Assembly (NCBI GenBank): GCA_022385755.1 | Contig: MU278354.1 | Span: 884,805-948,804, forward strand | Direction: 5' to 3' | Source: Trametopsis cervina | Taxonomy: Eukaryota; Basidiomycota; Agaricomycetes; Polyporales; Irpicaceae | Length of the DNA stretch: 64,000 nucleotides | In this document: positions 1 through 11,086 of the stretch, piece by piece | Layout: each line of letters starts with the position of its first letter | Position numbering within the stretch: position 1 is the stretch's first letter | Translations under genes and position numbers: made by a program | Notes under the pieces: generated by a model | The model's database searches: none | Told to the model about the DNA's origin: nothing | Seen by the model: only the letters and a program-made list of their open reading frames with translations

Positions 1-731
1 ACCAACCTGAGTAGGAATCCAGCGATCGGGTCCTATGAGTGGTTTACGAACGTAAACAAATATTCTAGTGTCTTCACTTCAATATGACGTACCTATACGT
101 TTGGATACTAGCTGAGAGGGTAGCTCCGCAATCAGGAAACATAGCTGCAAAGAAACGTGAGCTGCGGCAGAAAACCATGTAGCAACTGCCTTACCTTGAA
201 TAATGTATTGCCTAGGTTGAAGTCATTAGTGTTCATGTGCAAGTCGTTCAGGAAGTTGTCGGTGTTCGCTTGGGATATGTTGACACGGTCCAAATCCAAG
301 CTGAAGAACATGATCCACGCCCAGAGCATGATTCGTAGATCCATCTTCCTCACAATGGCCTACAGACATAGTGAGACCGGAGCGTAGCCAAAGGTCATAT
401 CACGTACGAATTCCTCTTTCCATGTCCACCTGAAGCCAGGATCAAAGCGGTGAGCGTTCTCGTATTGTGGGGGTGGACGGTAGATCTCAAGGCTTATGGG
501 GTCATCGAAGACGGACGGCTGCGTTGCGATGGCTTCGGGAACTCTCTTCTTCGTCTTCCAGAAGGGCCTTCGCGCGCTATCCGCCGAGATGGGTTCACCA
601 AGGGGAGGGGCTTCCAACACTATCGTAGAGTCGATTTCCTCCTTCGTATCGGAGAGCTTGTCGGATGAGTCGTCGGCCACGAGCTTCTCATCGCGTCTTA
701 AGACGGACTTCGGTATAAGGGTTGTCATGAT
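1..731 (-). CDS. MFS transporter, allantoate permease (Dal5/Tna1-like) family, 5' part only
   Basis: N-terminal part of a major facilitator superfamily permease of the fungal anion:cation symporter group, which imports organic anions such as allantoate, nicotinate or pantothenate across the plasma membrane. Exons read from the right: 408-731, 195-359, 93-144, then 1-32 running off the window. All junctions keep frame (donors GTACGT, GTAAGG, GTACGT). After a polar cytosolic N-terminus of about 108 residues come the family landmarks VRKMDLRIM, LDLDRVNISQANTDNF, and AELPSQLVSKRIG followed by PDRWIPTQ, that is, TM1 with its LDR motif and the start of TM2. The start is the first in-frame ATG before the polar tail; an upstream ATG at 851 is possible but less likely. 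The substrate cannot be told from this part. Confidence 0.85.
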
Positions 732-1764
732 GTCTGCCCAAGGAAGCGGATTTGCGAGACGTGAACGAAGCCATTTTGAACAGGGCTGAGCTTTTTTATA
801 CACGCAAGCAAGGAAGATTAAGATACGAGATGCGTGCACGTTCACGAGCACTCACGACGGATTGCGAATGCGAACATGCAATGGCGTATAGCGGCACAGG
901 GTCGCATAAACGCTGCGAACCACTCGTCATGTGACGTTTGCCTACTTGATAAGAAGGTGTGCGTCGCTAGCATTCGACATCAACGAAGACGATTGCGTCT
1001 CAGGGGTATGCGAGGACGTCGCAGTTATCGGCGGCCCTAGTTTGAATGCTACGACCTAGTAGTTTCGAGCGCTGCGACGAATCTGTTCTGCTCAGAGCGC
1101 GCGCAACTTGCGAGGGTACTGTAAGCCTTGATTATTGAGACGTGCGCACGCTACAGCGCCAGAAACGGACCTTCGAACATTTTTGAATGCGCATCAACGC
1201 GAGTCCTGTTCTCAAGGTGCCTATGGCATGCTTGTACAGGTCCCACGAATAACTATTTTGACCGGCGCGCAGTCAGACAGCTTCGTCAACGAATGGAATG
1301 AATGCACAGAAAACGTAAGGCTGACGTTATCCTAAGCAGGTTGGTAGTTTTAGCCTTAGTACGCTCCTAGTGTACTGCATTGATTGCAAACTATCGAGAT
1401 GACCATTGGATGGTTTCATGTACGGCGCGACGCTTGGGGTTCGAACCGTCTGTGGACTGTGGCGAACAGAAACAGTGAATAGAGTGGTGCACACCGTGAC
1501 GTACGGTGGGAACCAAGCTCCCGGCGACCCCGGCGTCGAAAATAGGAGATCAAACATTCGATCTCGCAGTAACGCCACAACGCTAGTCACGTGCGTCATG
1601 TTTCCGGGGAGAAACTCCGACCTCGCTAGCTGCTGTTTCACCTCATCAAGGTCCGTGCTTACTCCGTACTCCTTCATACTCGTGCATCCAAACCCGGTTA
1701 TAGTTCTGGTCTGCAGCAAAGGCAAACGTCAGATATCAACGGCTCTTCGGCCTGTAGTACGGGT
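732..1764. promoter_or_regulatory. Divergent intergenic region between the MFS gene and the copper-fist gene
   Basis: About 1.03 kb with no supported gene. It must hold both upstream regions. A CACGTG palindrome lies at 1588-1593, about 175 bases before the copper-fist start codon. Short ORFs on both strands show no recognisable protein features. Confidence 0.5.
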
Positions 1765-3302
1765 ATGGTACGTTAATTCACAGGCTTCATGGAGCATCAA
1801 CGTGCTGAACAGATACATAGGTTTTCGTTAACGACAAGAAGTTTGCATGGTCAGTGTTCTCTGAAGGTGACGCTCATTGAAGCAGTTTTAACCCCTCGTC
1901 TACAGCGAATCCTGTATAAAAGGACACCGCTCGTCTTCGTGCCATCACACCGAAAGGCCCCTCTTCGAGATTAAAAAGAAGGGACGACCAGTATCGCAGT
2001 GCGAGAAATGCAGAGAGCTACGAAAGACACGGAAGGTCCATTCCAGATGTTTATGTACCTCGGAAAAAGATGACAAGAAGGAGGACCTGAAACAGCTGTC
2101 CGCGAATTGTAAGCTCATCTGATGTTATGGAAGTCGTGCTTTCCTAACTTTTTGCAAGCCAAACGATATATCCCCATCCGCCCCACGTTACCCAATGGCC
2201 TCAAAGATGCTTTGAGTAAACCTACGAATGATATACCTGTAGATCCTCGGGCGAAGGGTGAGTGGAAGTTCTTCCGAGATGACAGCGTTCTGATACCCGG
2301 CTCGCAGTTGACACGCTATTAAATCCTTGCCATTGCAAAGATGTATGGAGTTGCAGATGTAACCACGATTTATTGGACGCCGACAGAAATAGTGCGGGCC
2401 TCGTAGCTTTGGCCCAGGCTGCTGCGATGTGCTGCAGCACTACCGACTGCCATCCATCAGAGTCGCTATGCGGGGATCATCAAGAACCGCCGCTCTCAGC
2501 TCAGATGAAGGGCAAGCAGAAGGAAAGTCGACCGCATAGCTGCTGTACACCAGCCTCTTCTTCCTCGTCACCGCCTTCCAAGCGCCGTCGCCGTCGCTCG
2601 AGGCCCGACACGCCACCTCCCGGACTGCATGAGCAGCAGGGACTATCCCTTCCCCCGATCTTATCGATGTCACCCTCTTCAGCCCTCCTTCCCCTTGCCC
2701 CGCCTCCCGAATTCCCCGCCATGCCGCCACTTGACGCGATTGTCTCTTTGGCTGGGACGGGGTGTACATGTGGCTTCGACTGTACTTGTCCAGGCTGCGT
2801 TGAGCATCGCGGACCACAAAACGCGGAGAAAGACGCAGGTGACTGCGCAGACAATTGCAGCTCTTGTGTCGACCATTCCTTGACCATGGAACTTCCGATG
2901 TCTACCACGTTCAGCGCTATTCCTGTTGCAGACTCCGTGCCATCTTTCATGGAGGCATTCTTCGCTCGTGCTGCAGCCATACCACCGCCCCCGGCGCAAC
3001 GTGCCTCCATGATCAATTTGGACCGAACAAACGTCACCGTGTACCCAGCAGGTCTGTTCGACGGCGAAGCGAACAAACTTGACCAGCAGGGACCTGCATT
3101 TGGTCTTGTCCGGCTTCCGAAGCTGGAATGTTGTGCCGGGCGTTGTGGCTGTCCAGGCGACGAGTGCAGTTGCGGGACAGCTTGTGATGGATGTTGCGCC
3201 AATTCCGATGAGAAGGAGAATGACGGCGCAGAGGTACCTGGGTCGGCGTTCAGTCTGAGCGCAATGGAAGTTGTCACAGCAAGATCTTGCTGTTCTAGCT
3301 AA
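1765..3302 (+). CDS. Copper-fist transcription factor (Ace1/Mac1/Cuf1 type)
   Basis: Copper-sensing zinc/copper-binding nuclear regulator of metal homeostasis genes. Exons: 1765-1767, 1821-1849, 1906-2108, 2159-2257, 2341-3302; 431 residues. The copper fist fills residues 1-60: Cys11, Cys14, Cys23 and His25 match the zinc ligands of Ace1/Amt1, and KGRP at 36-39 is the minor-groove AT-hook-like motif. QCEKCRELRKTRKVHSRCLC follows, and then LPNGLKDAL, a motif seen downstream of the fist in this family. The C-terminus holds two Cys clusters, CTCGFDCTCPGC at 253-264 and a metallothionein-like run with ten Cys at 375-397, candidates for Cu(I) sensing. A basic run of six Lys/Arg residues lies near residue 192. 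The first exon is just the ATG. Whether it answers to copper excess or starvation cannot be read from sequence. Confidence 0.9.
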
Positions 3303-3642
3303 CCCCGGGTTCGCTCATTCATTAGTTCATCGTCACAAACTATTCTCATTTGGGGCAACACTACGTGTATTTACTTGTATTATGACTGGGAGCAACCAAT
3401 ACCTCGAGATATCGGTGCAACATCGATATTATTTTACGAAGATGTGTGGTAGAGTATGAAAGGTTGTCCTCGTATTTTGGCCCTCACAAGGATCGGCGAA
3501 TGCGTCGAGATTGAACTTGCATGTACTAACACGAAACGCTGTACTTAGAGCTGCTACTCAGACCCCTTGTGCCGTCGACGGTCTTCAGCACCGTACGAAG
3601 CCCAAAATATCTGAGATCATCCATGATATTCAAGAGTATAAA
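3303..3642. other. Convergent 3' intergenic region
   Basis: 340 bases between the stop codons of the copper-fist gene (+) and MRD1 (-). Presumably it holds both 3' UTRs. No gene or repeat is seen. Confidence 0.5.
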
Positions 3643-6274
3643 TTACAAATCGTCCAAGTCCATGGCGCCGTTGTCTCCCAGATCCAACTTCCTTTTCCTT
3701 CCTGGCATTTCTTTGCCTCCACCGAAGCCAACCCCGGCCTTCTTGCGAAGCTCGTCAATGTCAACCGCTGAATCGTCGTCCACCCATTCTAGGACAAGAT
3801 GGCGACCGAGCAAATGAGTATGTTTCAGAGCTGCATAAGCATTCTCTGCCTCATGACGAGTCACAAATTCCAGGAAAGCGAAACCACGAGAACGGTGATC
3901 GAACTTTTTCGGTAGTCGTACGGACTTGAGCTGGCCATGAGAGCTACAAGACGATAAGTCGATAGAATTACGTTCGTGAACGTATGTACGCACCCAAATA
4001 ACTCTCGTATGTCCTTCTTCGTCGCTTCGAACGGAACGTTCTTCACAATCATCTTCGTAGAGTGATTCTTCGATGTTGCTCCAGATTTACCGTCGTCCTC
4101 ATCCGCTCCACGTGCAGCGAACTTGACAACGAGTGCATGTCCATCAAGTACGTGGCCCTGCAGACTCTTGATAGCTTTCTTCGCAGCGTCTGGCGTCTTG
4201 AACCCAATAAATCCATAACCCATACTCAGCCGAGCATTCTCGGCTCCTGGGCGCTTCGGGTCAGGTTTAGTCTGAACACGCGCGAAAGAGAAGTCGGGAA
4301 GATTGTGGAAGGCTTGTGTGAATCGCTCTGACGTAGTAGAGAAGGACAGATTCTTGACGAAAAGCGTCGCGCCTCCCGACATTGCCTGTTCTGGTTCCGC
4401 AGCATCCGCGATCGTGACAGGCTCAGCACCACCAACTGTTATAGGTTCCTCTGGCGTCTTCGTTGTCGAGCCCTCAGCGAACATCCCGATAGGTCCCTTT
4501 TCAAGGTAAATTACGGAATTGCCCATGCGTCGATAGGCAACAGCACGGAAGGCTTTCCTCCCCTCGTCGGCGTGTACGAACTCGACGACAGCCATGGTTC
4601 CAGCGGGGGGAACTAAAACTCGTTGAAGTTGACCGTGTGGTTCGAACAGCTCTCGAATTTGATCGGCGGACGTCCCGTAAGGGATATTCTTAACGAGAAG
4701 GATAGAATCGCTACGCGCAACGCGTGGACCGGAGAGCGAAGTGAGTACGACCCCGTTGGTTTCCAGAAATGCCTTGGTTTCCTGAATGACATGGGTCTCT
4801 GCGAGAGCGAGCTTGACTGCGGCATTCTCTGTGTCAGGGTTGAGGATGTCGGATTTAGAAAGATTCATTCGGTCCGCAACCGACGACAATACTGCATCGC
4901 TCTATCACAAATATTCTATAAGTCCACGACCCAAAATATATTCATGTAATCGACTGTACATACATTCATATACAACATAGCCCAATTGAACTCTTTACCC
5001 GCCATCGACTTCCTTTTCGCATCCTTCTCCTCCTTCACTGTCTTCGGTTTGCCAGAGCCATCCTCGACACTGACCTTACCCTTTCTATCCACTGCCGGAA
5101 GAATATGTAGCAGCCGTCCCTGGAAAGACTTCTTGTCCAGAGAGCGGTAGGCGGCGACAGCGTTCGAAGGATCACTGAACGTTACGTATGCCATGCCTTT
5201 GGAAGACTTGCTGACAGGATCAAGGGGGATATGAGCCTGTAAAGGATGCGAGTGTGAGCGACGTATATTCACGCAAGGGCAGATTCGATTGAAATTCAGA
5301 ATATTATTTCTACTATCGGATTTCCACAGAGGAATCAACATTCCCGTGAGGGTCTGATGTCCCTATTTATTTTGTCATCACAACAACGCGCTCGCATGCG
5401 TTGCTTACAAGTCATAGAAACTGGACTAACCTGGGCTACAGTGCCGAACGACTCAAACAACGACTGTATTTCCTCTTCCGTACAACTGAAGGCCAGGTTG
5501 CGTAGAAACAACCTCCCGGTTTGAAGTATCATCGTCACGTTATCGTCTGCTTGAGAAGGTGCGGTGGCCGTGGGCTGAACCAGGGTCAGAAAAGGTGGGA
5601 TGGGGATCGAACAGCGGACATACCGGCTCTGGTTGGTCAACGACCATAGTGTCCTCCACTTGATCAAACACAGCTGACTGTGAAGACGCTACAGTATCGA
5701 GAGATGACCGCATATGCCTCTTAAGCCAGTCGGCATCCGATGCCGGCTCAGGCAAAGCTTCAGCAGGGTCTTCAGGAAGTTCGACCGACTTGGTCGACAC
5801 CGTCGACGGAGTGGTTTGTGCTTCCGGTGCTCCATCTTTCCACGAGGGTCCCTTCTTTGCGCGGGGCTGCATGACTTCGAGATATTCTTCGAGTTGTGGA
5901 TCACTCTTGGTGTCTTGTTGCTTTTCTGTCGCAGATACCGGTGCCTTCTGTGAGTCGGCATGTTCAGTAGGATGACGGTCCAGTCGAGGCCGCTTATTGG
6001 GTCGCGGGGTCGGGGCGTCCTTCGCTCCATCGACTACAGTGACACTGATGCGCGACGAATGGACGAAAGTGCGATCAAACCACTTCCGAGCTTTCTCAGC
6101 TTCAGCATCCGTCTTATATCCAACGAACCCAAACCGTCTGGAGGTTCCGTCAGGTTTTTGAAGAACCTTGACGTCGGTGAGCGTTCCGCCTGGTCCGTCC
6201 TTGGATTCAAAGTGCTCACGCAGTCGTTCCTGCGTCAGATACGCCGGCAGGTTCTTAACAATGAGCCTTGACAT
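3643..6274 (-). CDS. MRD1: MRD1/RBM19-type multiple-RRM protein, pre-rRNA processing
   Basis: Nucleolar RNA-binding protein that in yeast joins the 90S pre-ribosome and is needed for the early cleavages giving 18S rRNA. Exons from the right: 5624-6274, 5431-5574, 4964-5236, 3994-4901, 3643-3943; 758 residues, somewhat short for the family. Five RRMs are visible: residues ~2-78 (RLIVKNLPAYL, RRFGFVGYKT), ~238-315 (RLFLRNLAFSCTEEEI), ~421-495 (ILLVKNIPYG), ~530-610 (TLFVKNLSF, GYGFIGFKT) and ~640-715 (KMIVKNVPFEATKKDIREL, RGFAFLEF). The linker between RRM2 and RRM3 carries the conserved FNWAMLYMN and ILNPDTENAAVKLALAETH motifs typical of Mrd1. The start is the first ATG, and RRM1 begins at residue 2 as in the family. 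Confidence 0.93.
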
Positions 6275-6570
6275 TCGAATCGATGTTTATCCCGGGTTGA
6301 AAGGAGGATGAGGGGTGCAGGGGTATGATGTTGTGGTTCGCATGAAAAACAGGCAAGCGAAAACTTATTGCGGCGTCAAGGTTTTTAACCGCCCGGCAAC
6401 AGCCGGACCAGTGATCCAGCTCCTTCGGGAAGGCGCAGCGCTCACCATGTCCCTCATGCGAATACACTTGATAACCCGCACGTAATGACGTTCTCGTTTC
6501 CGTGCGTACCACAGCACTACTAACAGATTTAAACCTGCAGACATCACTAATTTGCCCCCGCAACAAGATT
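6275..6570. promoter_or_regulatory. Shared promoter between MRD1 and the MEI4-like gene
   Basis: 296 bases separate the two divergent start codons, so both promoters must overlap here. No TATA box is obvious. Confidence 0.5.
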
Positions 6571-8401
6571 ATGTCGGACGCATGCAAAATTCGCATTGCC
6601 GTAGTGAGTACTTTGAACTGCATGGCATTTCCCGATCTCATGTAACCTAATTGTCGTAGGCTCTGAGTGCTTTGAAGCGCAAACATTGTAAACAATCATT
6701 TGAAGGCAAGTTTTCTTCATTTTTGCTATTGTTGTTGGCTCATGATCCTTCTTCAGCGTTCGTACTTGACTTACGAGTGCAGTTTCCCCTACGTCCTCTG
6801 CCGGACGCGGCTGGCAGCAAACTAGAGCTATCAGAATTAGAGCCGTGGAAAAATAAAGTCTCTTCCTTGGAGAAGGAAATGAACGATCTGCGCGAGAAAT
6901 ACCAACATGAACACTCTGGTATGTAGACTATCTGCTTTGCGTGGTTTCCATCCTCATTTCCTTCACAGAATTGGTTGTACTCCGTGCGGCTTCTGCCAAA
7001 AGCTCGACTGGCGCATCTACATGTTCTACTGGAACTCCGACAGCCGAACAGAGCAAAACAAAGAAGAGATCAGCTGGCCAGAGGCGCAGCGAACCGCATA
7101 TATCCGGTCAGGGAAACAACGGGACTGTTCTGAAATGCCACAGTATAGGTGCGATGCCATGATCACGGAGAGGGATATTGATTGACATACTAACAGCCAC
7201 GTATCCAGACTACAGTAAGCTTGATACACCAGGCAGCGAAGGCTTGCTTGCTTCATTGCACGTTCTGGATGCCCTTATTTTGAACACAGACATACAACCT
7301 GGTCTCGAAGCCCAGCGTGACGTGTTTTGCGCTGCGGAGCGAACCCTCCAAGCCTTGGCCTCATGTTTATCCTTGATACTTGCGCCGAACCCGAGGGTGT
7401 CCCTCGATCCTGGAACCTTATCCGATCTTGCCGTATTGCTGGATCGACTCTTGACAACCGTATTTCGTTTCTTATATGCCCACACCATAAATGCAAACAG
7501 ACGGAAGAAGCGCAAATCTTTGCAAGCGCCAAGCTCTCCTCATGAAGCGATGCTGGATACCTTACTTGGGATACTGACAACCTCTATACTGGCTCCTCTC
7601 GTGTCCTCATTCTACGTCTTATCGTCTAAGCACTTGTCAGCCATACTGGGTACCAGCAAATATCCGCTCTGTGATGTACGCCCCCATGCGCTTCGGTTTC
7701 TGCAATCTGCAGTTGAATCTCTTCGGGGTGTCGTTGATCTTGAAGACCGCTATCCTTCCTACCAGCGCAAGATTGCCTCATACATACAAGATGTTTACGG
7801 GATACTTCTATTATCCGCTGCGCGCCAACTGGAGAACCTATATGTTCCGTGCGACGTCGCTCGACAGACAACAGGCTTTATCTCTCATTGCAGCACGGAA
7901 GAGCCCAGAGCGGCGACTTCGAAACCATGTCGATTCAAAGGTCACATAGAGAGACTGGCCCGCAAAGATTCCATGTGGTACCTGAGTAGTATCATACAAT
8001 CTACGACGGTCGCCCTAGCAGAAATATCTGAACCAACGTCAACGGTTGGTTTATACTCATCCTCTCCAGGGAGTTTATCGACCGCCACGCTACCTTCCAC
8101 TGCTCCCTCTTCCTCCTCAACGTGTACGTCCCAGGTGCCCTCCTCTCCCGATCAACTCGATGGCCCCGTGCATACACAAGCGCAGGAGCCCGATGCCCCA
8201 TTAAAGACCGCTGCAGCTTCGCATACTCTGATAATGGAAGGCGTATGTACGGCTCTGTCTGGCTTGCTCAGGCCGATGCAGTACTCTGACCCGCGGACGA
8301 CTATCGATCGGACGACCCATCACTGTTGGAGTAGTCCAGGAGAGACAGAGAAATCTATGGTTCTCGCGGTCGCGGAGAAGGTCTGGTTATCCTTGGGATA
8401 G
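6571..8401 (+). CDS. Candidate MEI4/Rec24-like meiotic protein (tentative)
   Basis: Exons 6571-6603, 6660-6705, 6757-6918, 6969-7148, 7197-8401; 541 residues, closing in frame. Intron 2 (6706-6756, 51 bases) starts with GCAAGT, a GC-AG intron; the other introns are GT-AG. The N-terminus is an amphipathic helix (KIRIAVALSALKRKHCK), then a helical segment (FVLDLRVQF), then W57 opening a short coiled coil (WKNKVSSLEKEMNDLREKY). This order resembles the N-terminal signature of MEI4/Rec24, a partner of Rec114 in the meiotic double-strand-break machinery. The rest is helical with a Ser/Thr/Pro-rich stretch near residues 420-480; RLARKDSMWYL precedes it. The match is by motif pattern from memory. 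If it fails, this is a conserved-looking helical protein of unknown role. The last exon may hide a further intron. Confidence 0.5.
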
Positions 8402-8755
8402 GGAATCCCATCACTATTACGGTGTCTCTTCTCAGATTCTATCGATACTGAAATTATCATAGCTGACGGTCGTGGTTCGCGTGCAACGTGCGTGCAGTTC
8501 TTATATGATTATTTATACTCCCCTTTGGAACGACCTCCTGGAGTCTGTGCACTCGTAAGACATAAGCAAATTTCAGGCCTAAATCTCTGAGGTAACAAGG
8601 GGAACCCCCCCCCCCCCCCCCCACAACTACGCCTTCGTGTCACAATTGATTCAGTCTTCAGTACTCATGGCACGATCAAGATAAGACCGTTCATGCAGAT
8701 CTATACTAGTACATGCTCGGACAGACAATCTGATCCAATTCCTTACCTCCAAGCC
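8402..8755. other. Convergent 3' region with a poly-C tract
   Basis: 354 bases between the MEI4-like stop and the amine oxidase stop. The only notable element is an 18-base C homopolymer at 8605-8622. Confidence 0.5.
8605..8622 (+). repeat. C18 homopolymer
   Basis: Eighteen consecutive C residues in the convergent 3' intergenic region, preceded by GGGGAA. Likely a mutable mononucleotide tract whose length may also be unreliable in the assembly. Confidence 0.9.
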
Positions 8756-11086
8756 TCAACGCGCTTGTGAAAATTCAGACTCTGCCTTTGCTTGGTGAGG
8801 GATAGCTTCCGTGACACCAGAGCGTGCAAAGCTGAGCTTGATGTGCCTCTCAATCAATTGTAACTGTTCATCATTTAATAAATCGTAGGGGCGGTCGATT
8901 TGCTGGGGGTTGAGCCTTCCACGCAACTTGTGGAAATCGCTCTTTGGGAACCTATACGTCTTCAAAAGGCCTAATACCGCCCTCTCAGCACTCTCTAGGG
9001 CGCCGGCAACCCATCTATCGGCGAATGTCAGCACGGTTATAATTAAACCTGAAGTTTATCGTACCCGTGCGCAGTGCTGATAGCCTCGCCGGCGAACCAC
9101 AGTTGGCCGTTGGCCACCGGTCGGGTCATGGAGGTGAAAATCTGGTCGGCGAACTGGGTGGGACCGAAGTGGGCATATGCTCCTGCATTCATCTTGTCAA
9201 GTTGTGCTTTATTGTTAACTATGCACGCACCCATCGAATGAGGGTCACGGCCCCAATCATGTGCAAAGCAGTCACGCTCGCGATTTTCGACCAGATTGCG
9301 AAGATATTCAAATGTCACTCCATGGAGTAGAGCAAGCTCTTTAAGAATCATAGTAAGCAACGACTCATTGATCGTGCCGGTGTAACCGTCGAACATTGCG
9401 CCCAAGCGATCTGCATCCTGAGACCAACAATAGCTCGCAATAAGAACTCGGGACTTTGTCCCGTGCTGTGGGTAAGAAGGGTACACTCTTCGCGACTATG
9501 AGCGAGGTTAAAAATGGCAGATTGAAGAATGAACTTACACAGCGCGCAACGGACGATCAGTTTTGCTACAACGGTGAACCATGTGCGTCAATGACAAAAT
9601 CGATGATAGAAGATGCTCATACGTACCTTTGGCCGCCAACGATTTTGATAGGATTGGACTCCCACCAGTTGGTCGAGAATCGGATGCCGACCTTCACTGC
9701 ACTTCCGTATAGCAGCTGACGAATCGCGCTCCACTGGGCGTAATGCTTGTTTATTCCAGTGTCTACGAGATCCACAAGGGCAAGTGTTGAAAGTGGAATA
9801 GTCGAGATGACTGCTCCGTAGTCGGTATCCTGGACCATCTTCGTCCCATCTGGCAAAGTCTTCTCAGTAGTCACAGTAAGACCTTTGGAGTGCTTGTAAT
9901 GGGGGTGACGGTTGCGGATAGCGGTGACGCGGGTGTTGGTTTTGACGGGGTGAGAGAGTTGCCGTACGAGGGCATGAGCGAGCTGGGAAGCCCCTTGACT
10001 TGTGAAACTGTCAATACCACATGGCAAAGGACATGGAAAAGAAACGTACTCGATACAAAACCATTCCACGCTCTTACTGTCCTCTCCTCCGAGCCAATTG
10101 AACGCAAGGTCCCCTAGGACAGTTTCAACAAGGCCGAGGTCATATCCTCCTGTCGACCCATTGAAGGTTTCTAAAATATTCACGACGGAGGAGGGAAACT
10201 TCTTTACGGCTTGGAGGTAGGTTCGCATGGTGTACTGGTTGTACTCCATGGTAAAATACTTGATCCATCGCTTAAGGTTACTACCATCGGGAAGAAGACC
10301 ATGGCGCAGTTCGTTCATGATAGCCCGCCATCGAGAGTTCATCTCCGTTGGGTTGCGGACCCATGAGTATTCTTCTGGAATATAGTGGGCAATCTTGAAA
10401 GGATCGTCGGCACTGAGAGCCGGGGAATCCGGGAGGGGTGGGGAGCGGACATTGTTGTAGAGCTTGTAGGTGTCCGAACCCTGGCTATCCAGATAATAGG
10501 GCAGCAATCTAACAGCGCCCGGTTCCGCCTCATTCACCCAATCGATCAAGTTGAATGTACGTTGCATGAATGGCGTCTTGGGAAAGCGCATCGCGCCAAC
10601 GTCCTGTTTATATGGGTTTGTGAATCAGTGGTTATGATATGTCGATTCACACCTACGTAGTAATCGTATCCGGTGTTGTCGTTATCAAACCTGTGAGTGT
10701 ATAGGCGTCCTAGCAGACGGTATACTCAGCAAAGAAGAACATGGATCATATCAAAACGGCTGACCTCCAACGCGCCCGTTTGCTTCGATGACATCGTATG
10801 GCACTCCGAAGACATCAAGCAGCCTTGCCACGTACAGTCCAGATACTCCACCTCCGACGATGCAGACTTGATCGCTGAGTAACCGGTCTCTGTTGAGGTT
10901 GGGTGCGATATGCTGGAAATCCGAAAAGTGGATATCGTGCCAATGAAATAGCTGTTCGGAAGTGGGGGGAAGGGAGGCTAGAGGAGTAGAGAGCCTGGGG
11001 ATGTACCCCACGGTGTCCTCTGCGTCTACTTCCTCTAGAGTGATCTGGGCCTTGATTGCAAAAACATCAGGTGGTGTATGTGCCAT
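8756..11086 (-). CDS. Flavin-containing amine oxidase family protein
   Basis: FAD enzyme of the monoamine/L-amino-acid oxidase superfamily, oxidatively deaminating an amine or amino acid with release of H2O2. Exons from the right: 10765-11086, 10657-10709, 10603-10050, 9998-9627, 9565-9539 (27 bases), 9487-9065, 9014-8756; 669 residues. The dinucleotide-binding motif VCIVGGGVSG ends at residue 83, Glu101 ends beta-2 (YDVIEANGRVGGR), and the conserved stretch DVGAMRFP follows. C-terminal FAD contacts appear as LWFAGEAISTAHGWVAGAL. Other family stretches are WFCIDQGASQLAHAL and VVYPSYPQHG. There is no signal peptide in the first 70 residues, so the enzyme is probably cytosolic or peripheral. 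The substrate is not predictable. Three introns use AAG acceptors but give seamless family sequence. Confidence 0.88.

Noticed and set aside
1425..1460. GGTTCGAACC resembling a tRNA T-loop on the minus strand
   Set aside because: The flanking bases do not form a T stem and no acceptor or anticodon arm can be drawn around it.
2501..3277. 258-codon open frame antisense to the copper-fist gene
   Set aside because: Shadow of the Cys-rich last exon; Cys clusters and the spliced copper fist fix the + strand.
1..11086. Possible metabolite gene cluster (MFS permease, transcription factor, amine oxidase)
   Set aside because: MRD1 and the MEI4-like gene lie between them, no synthase or synthetase is present, and a copper-fist factor is a metal regulator.
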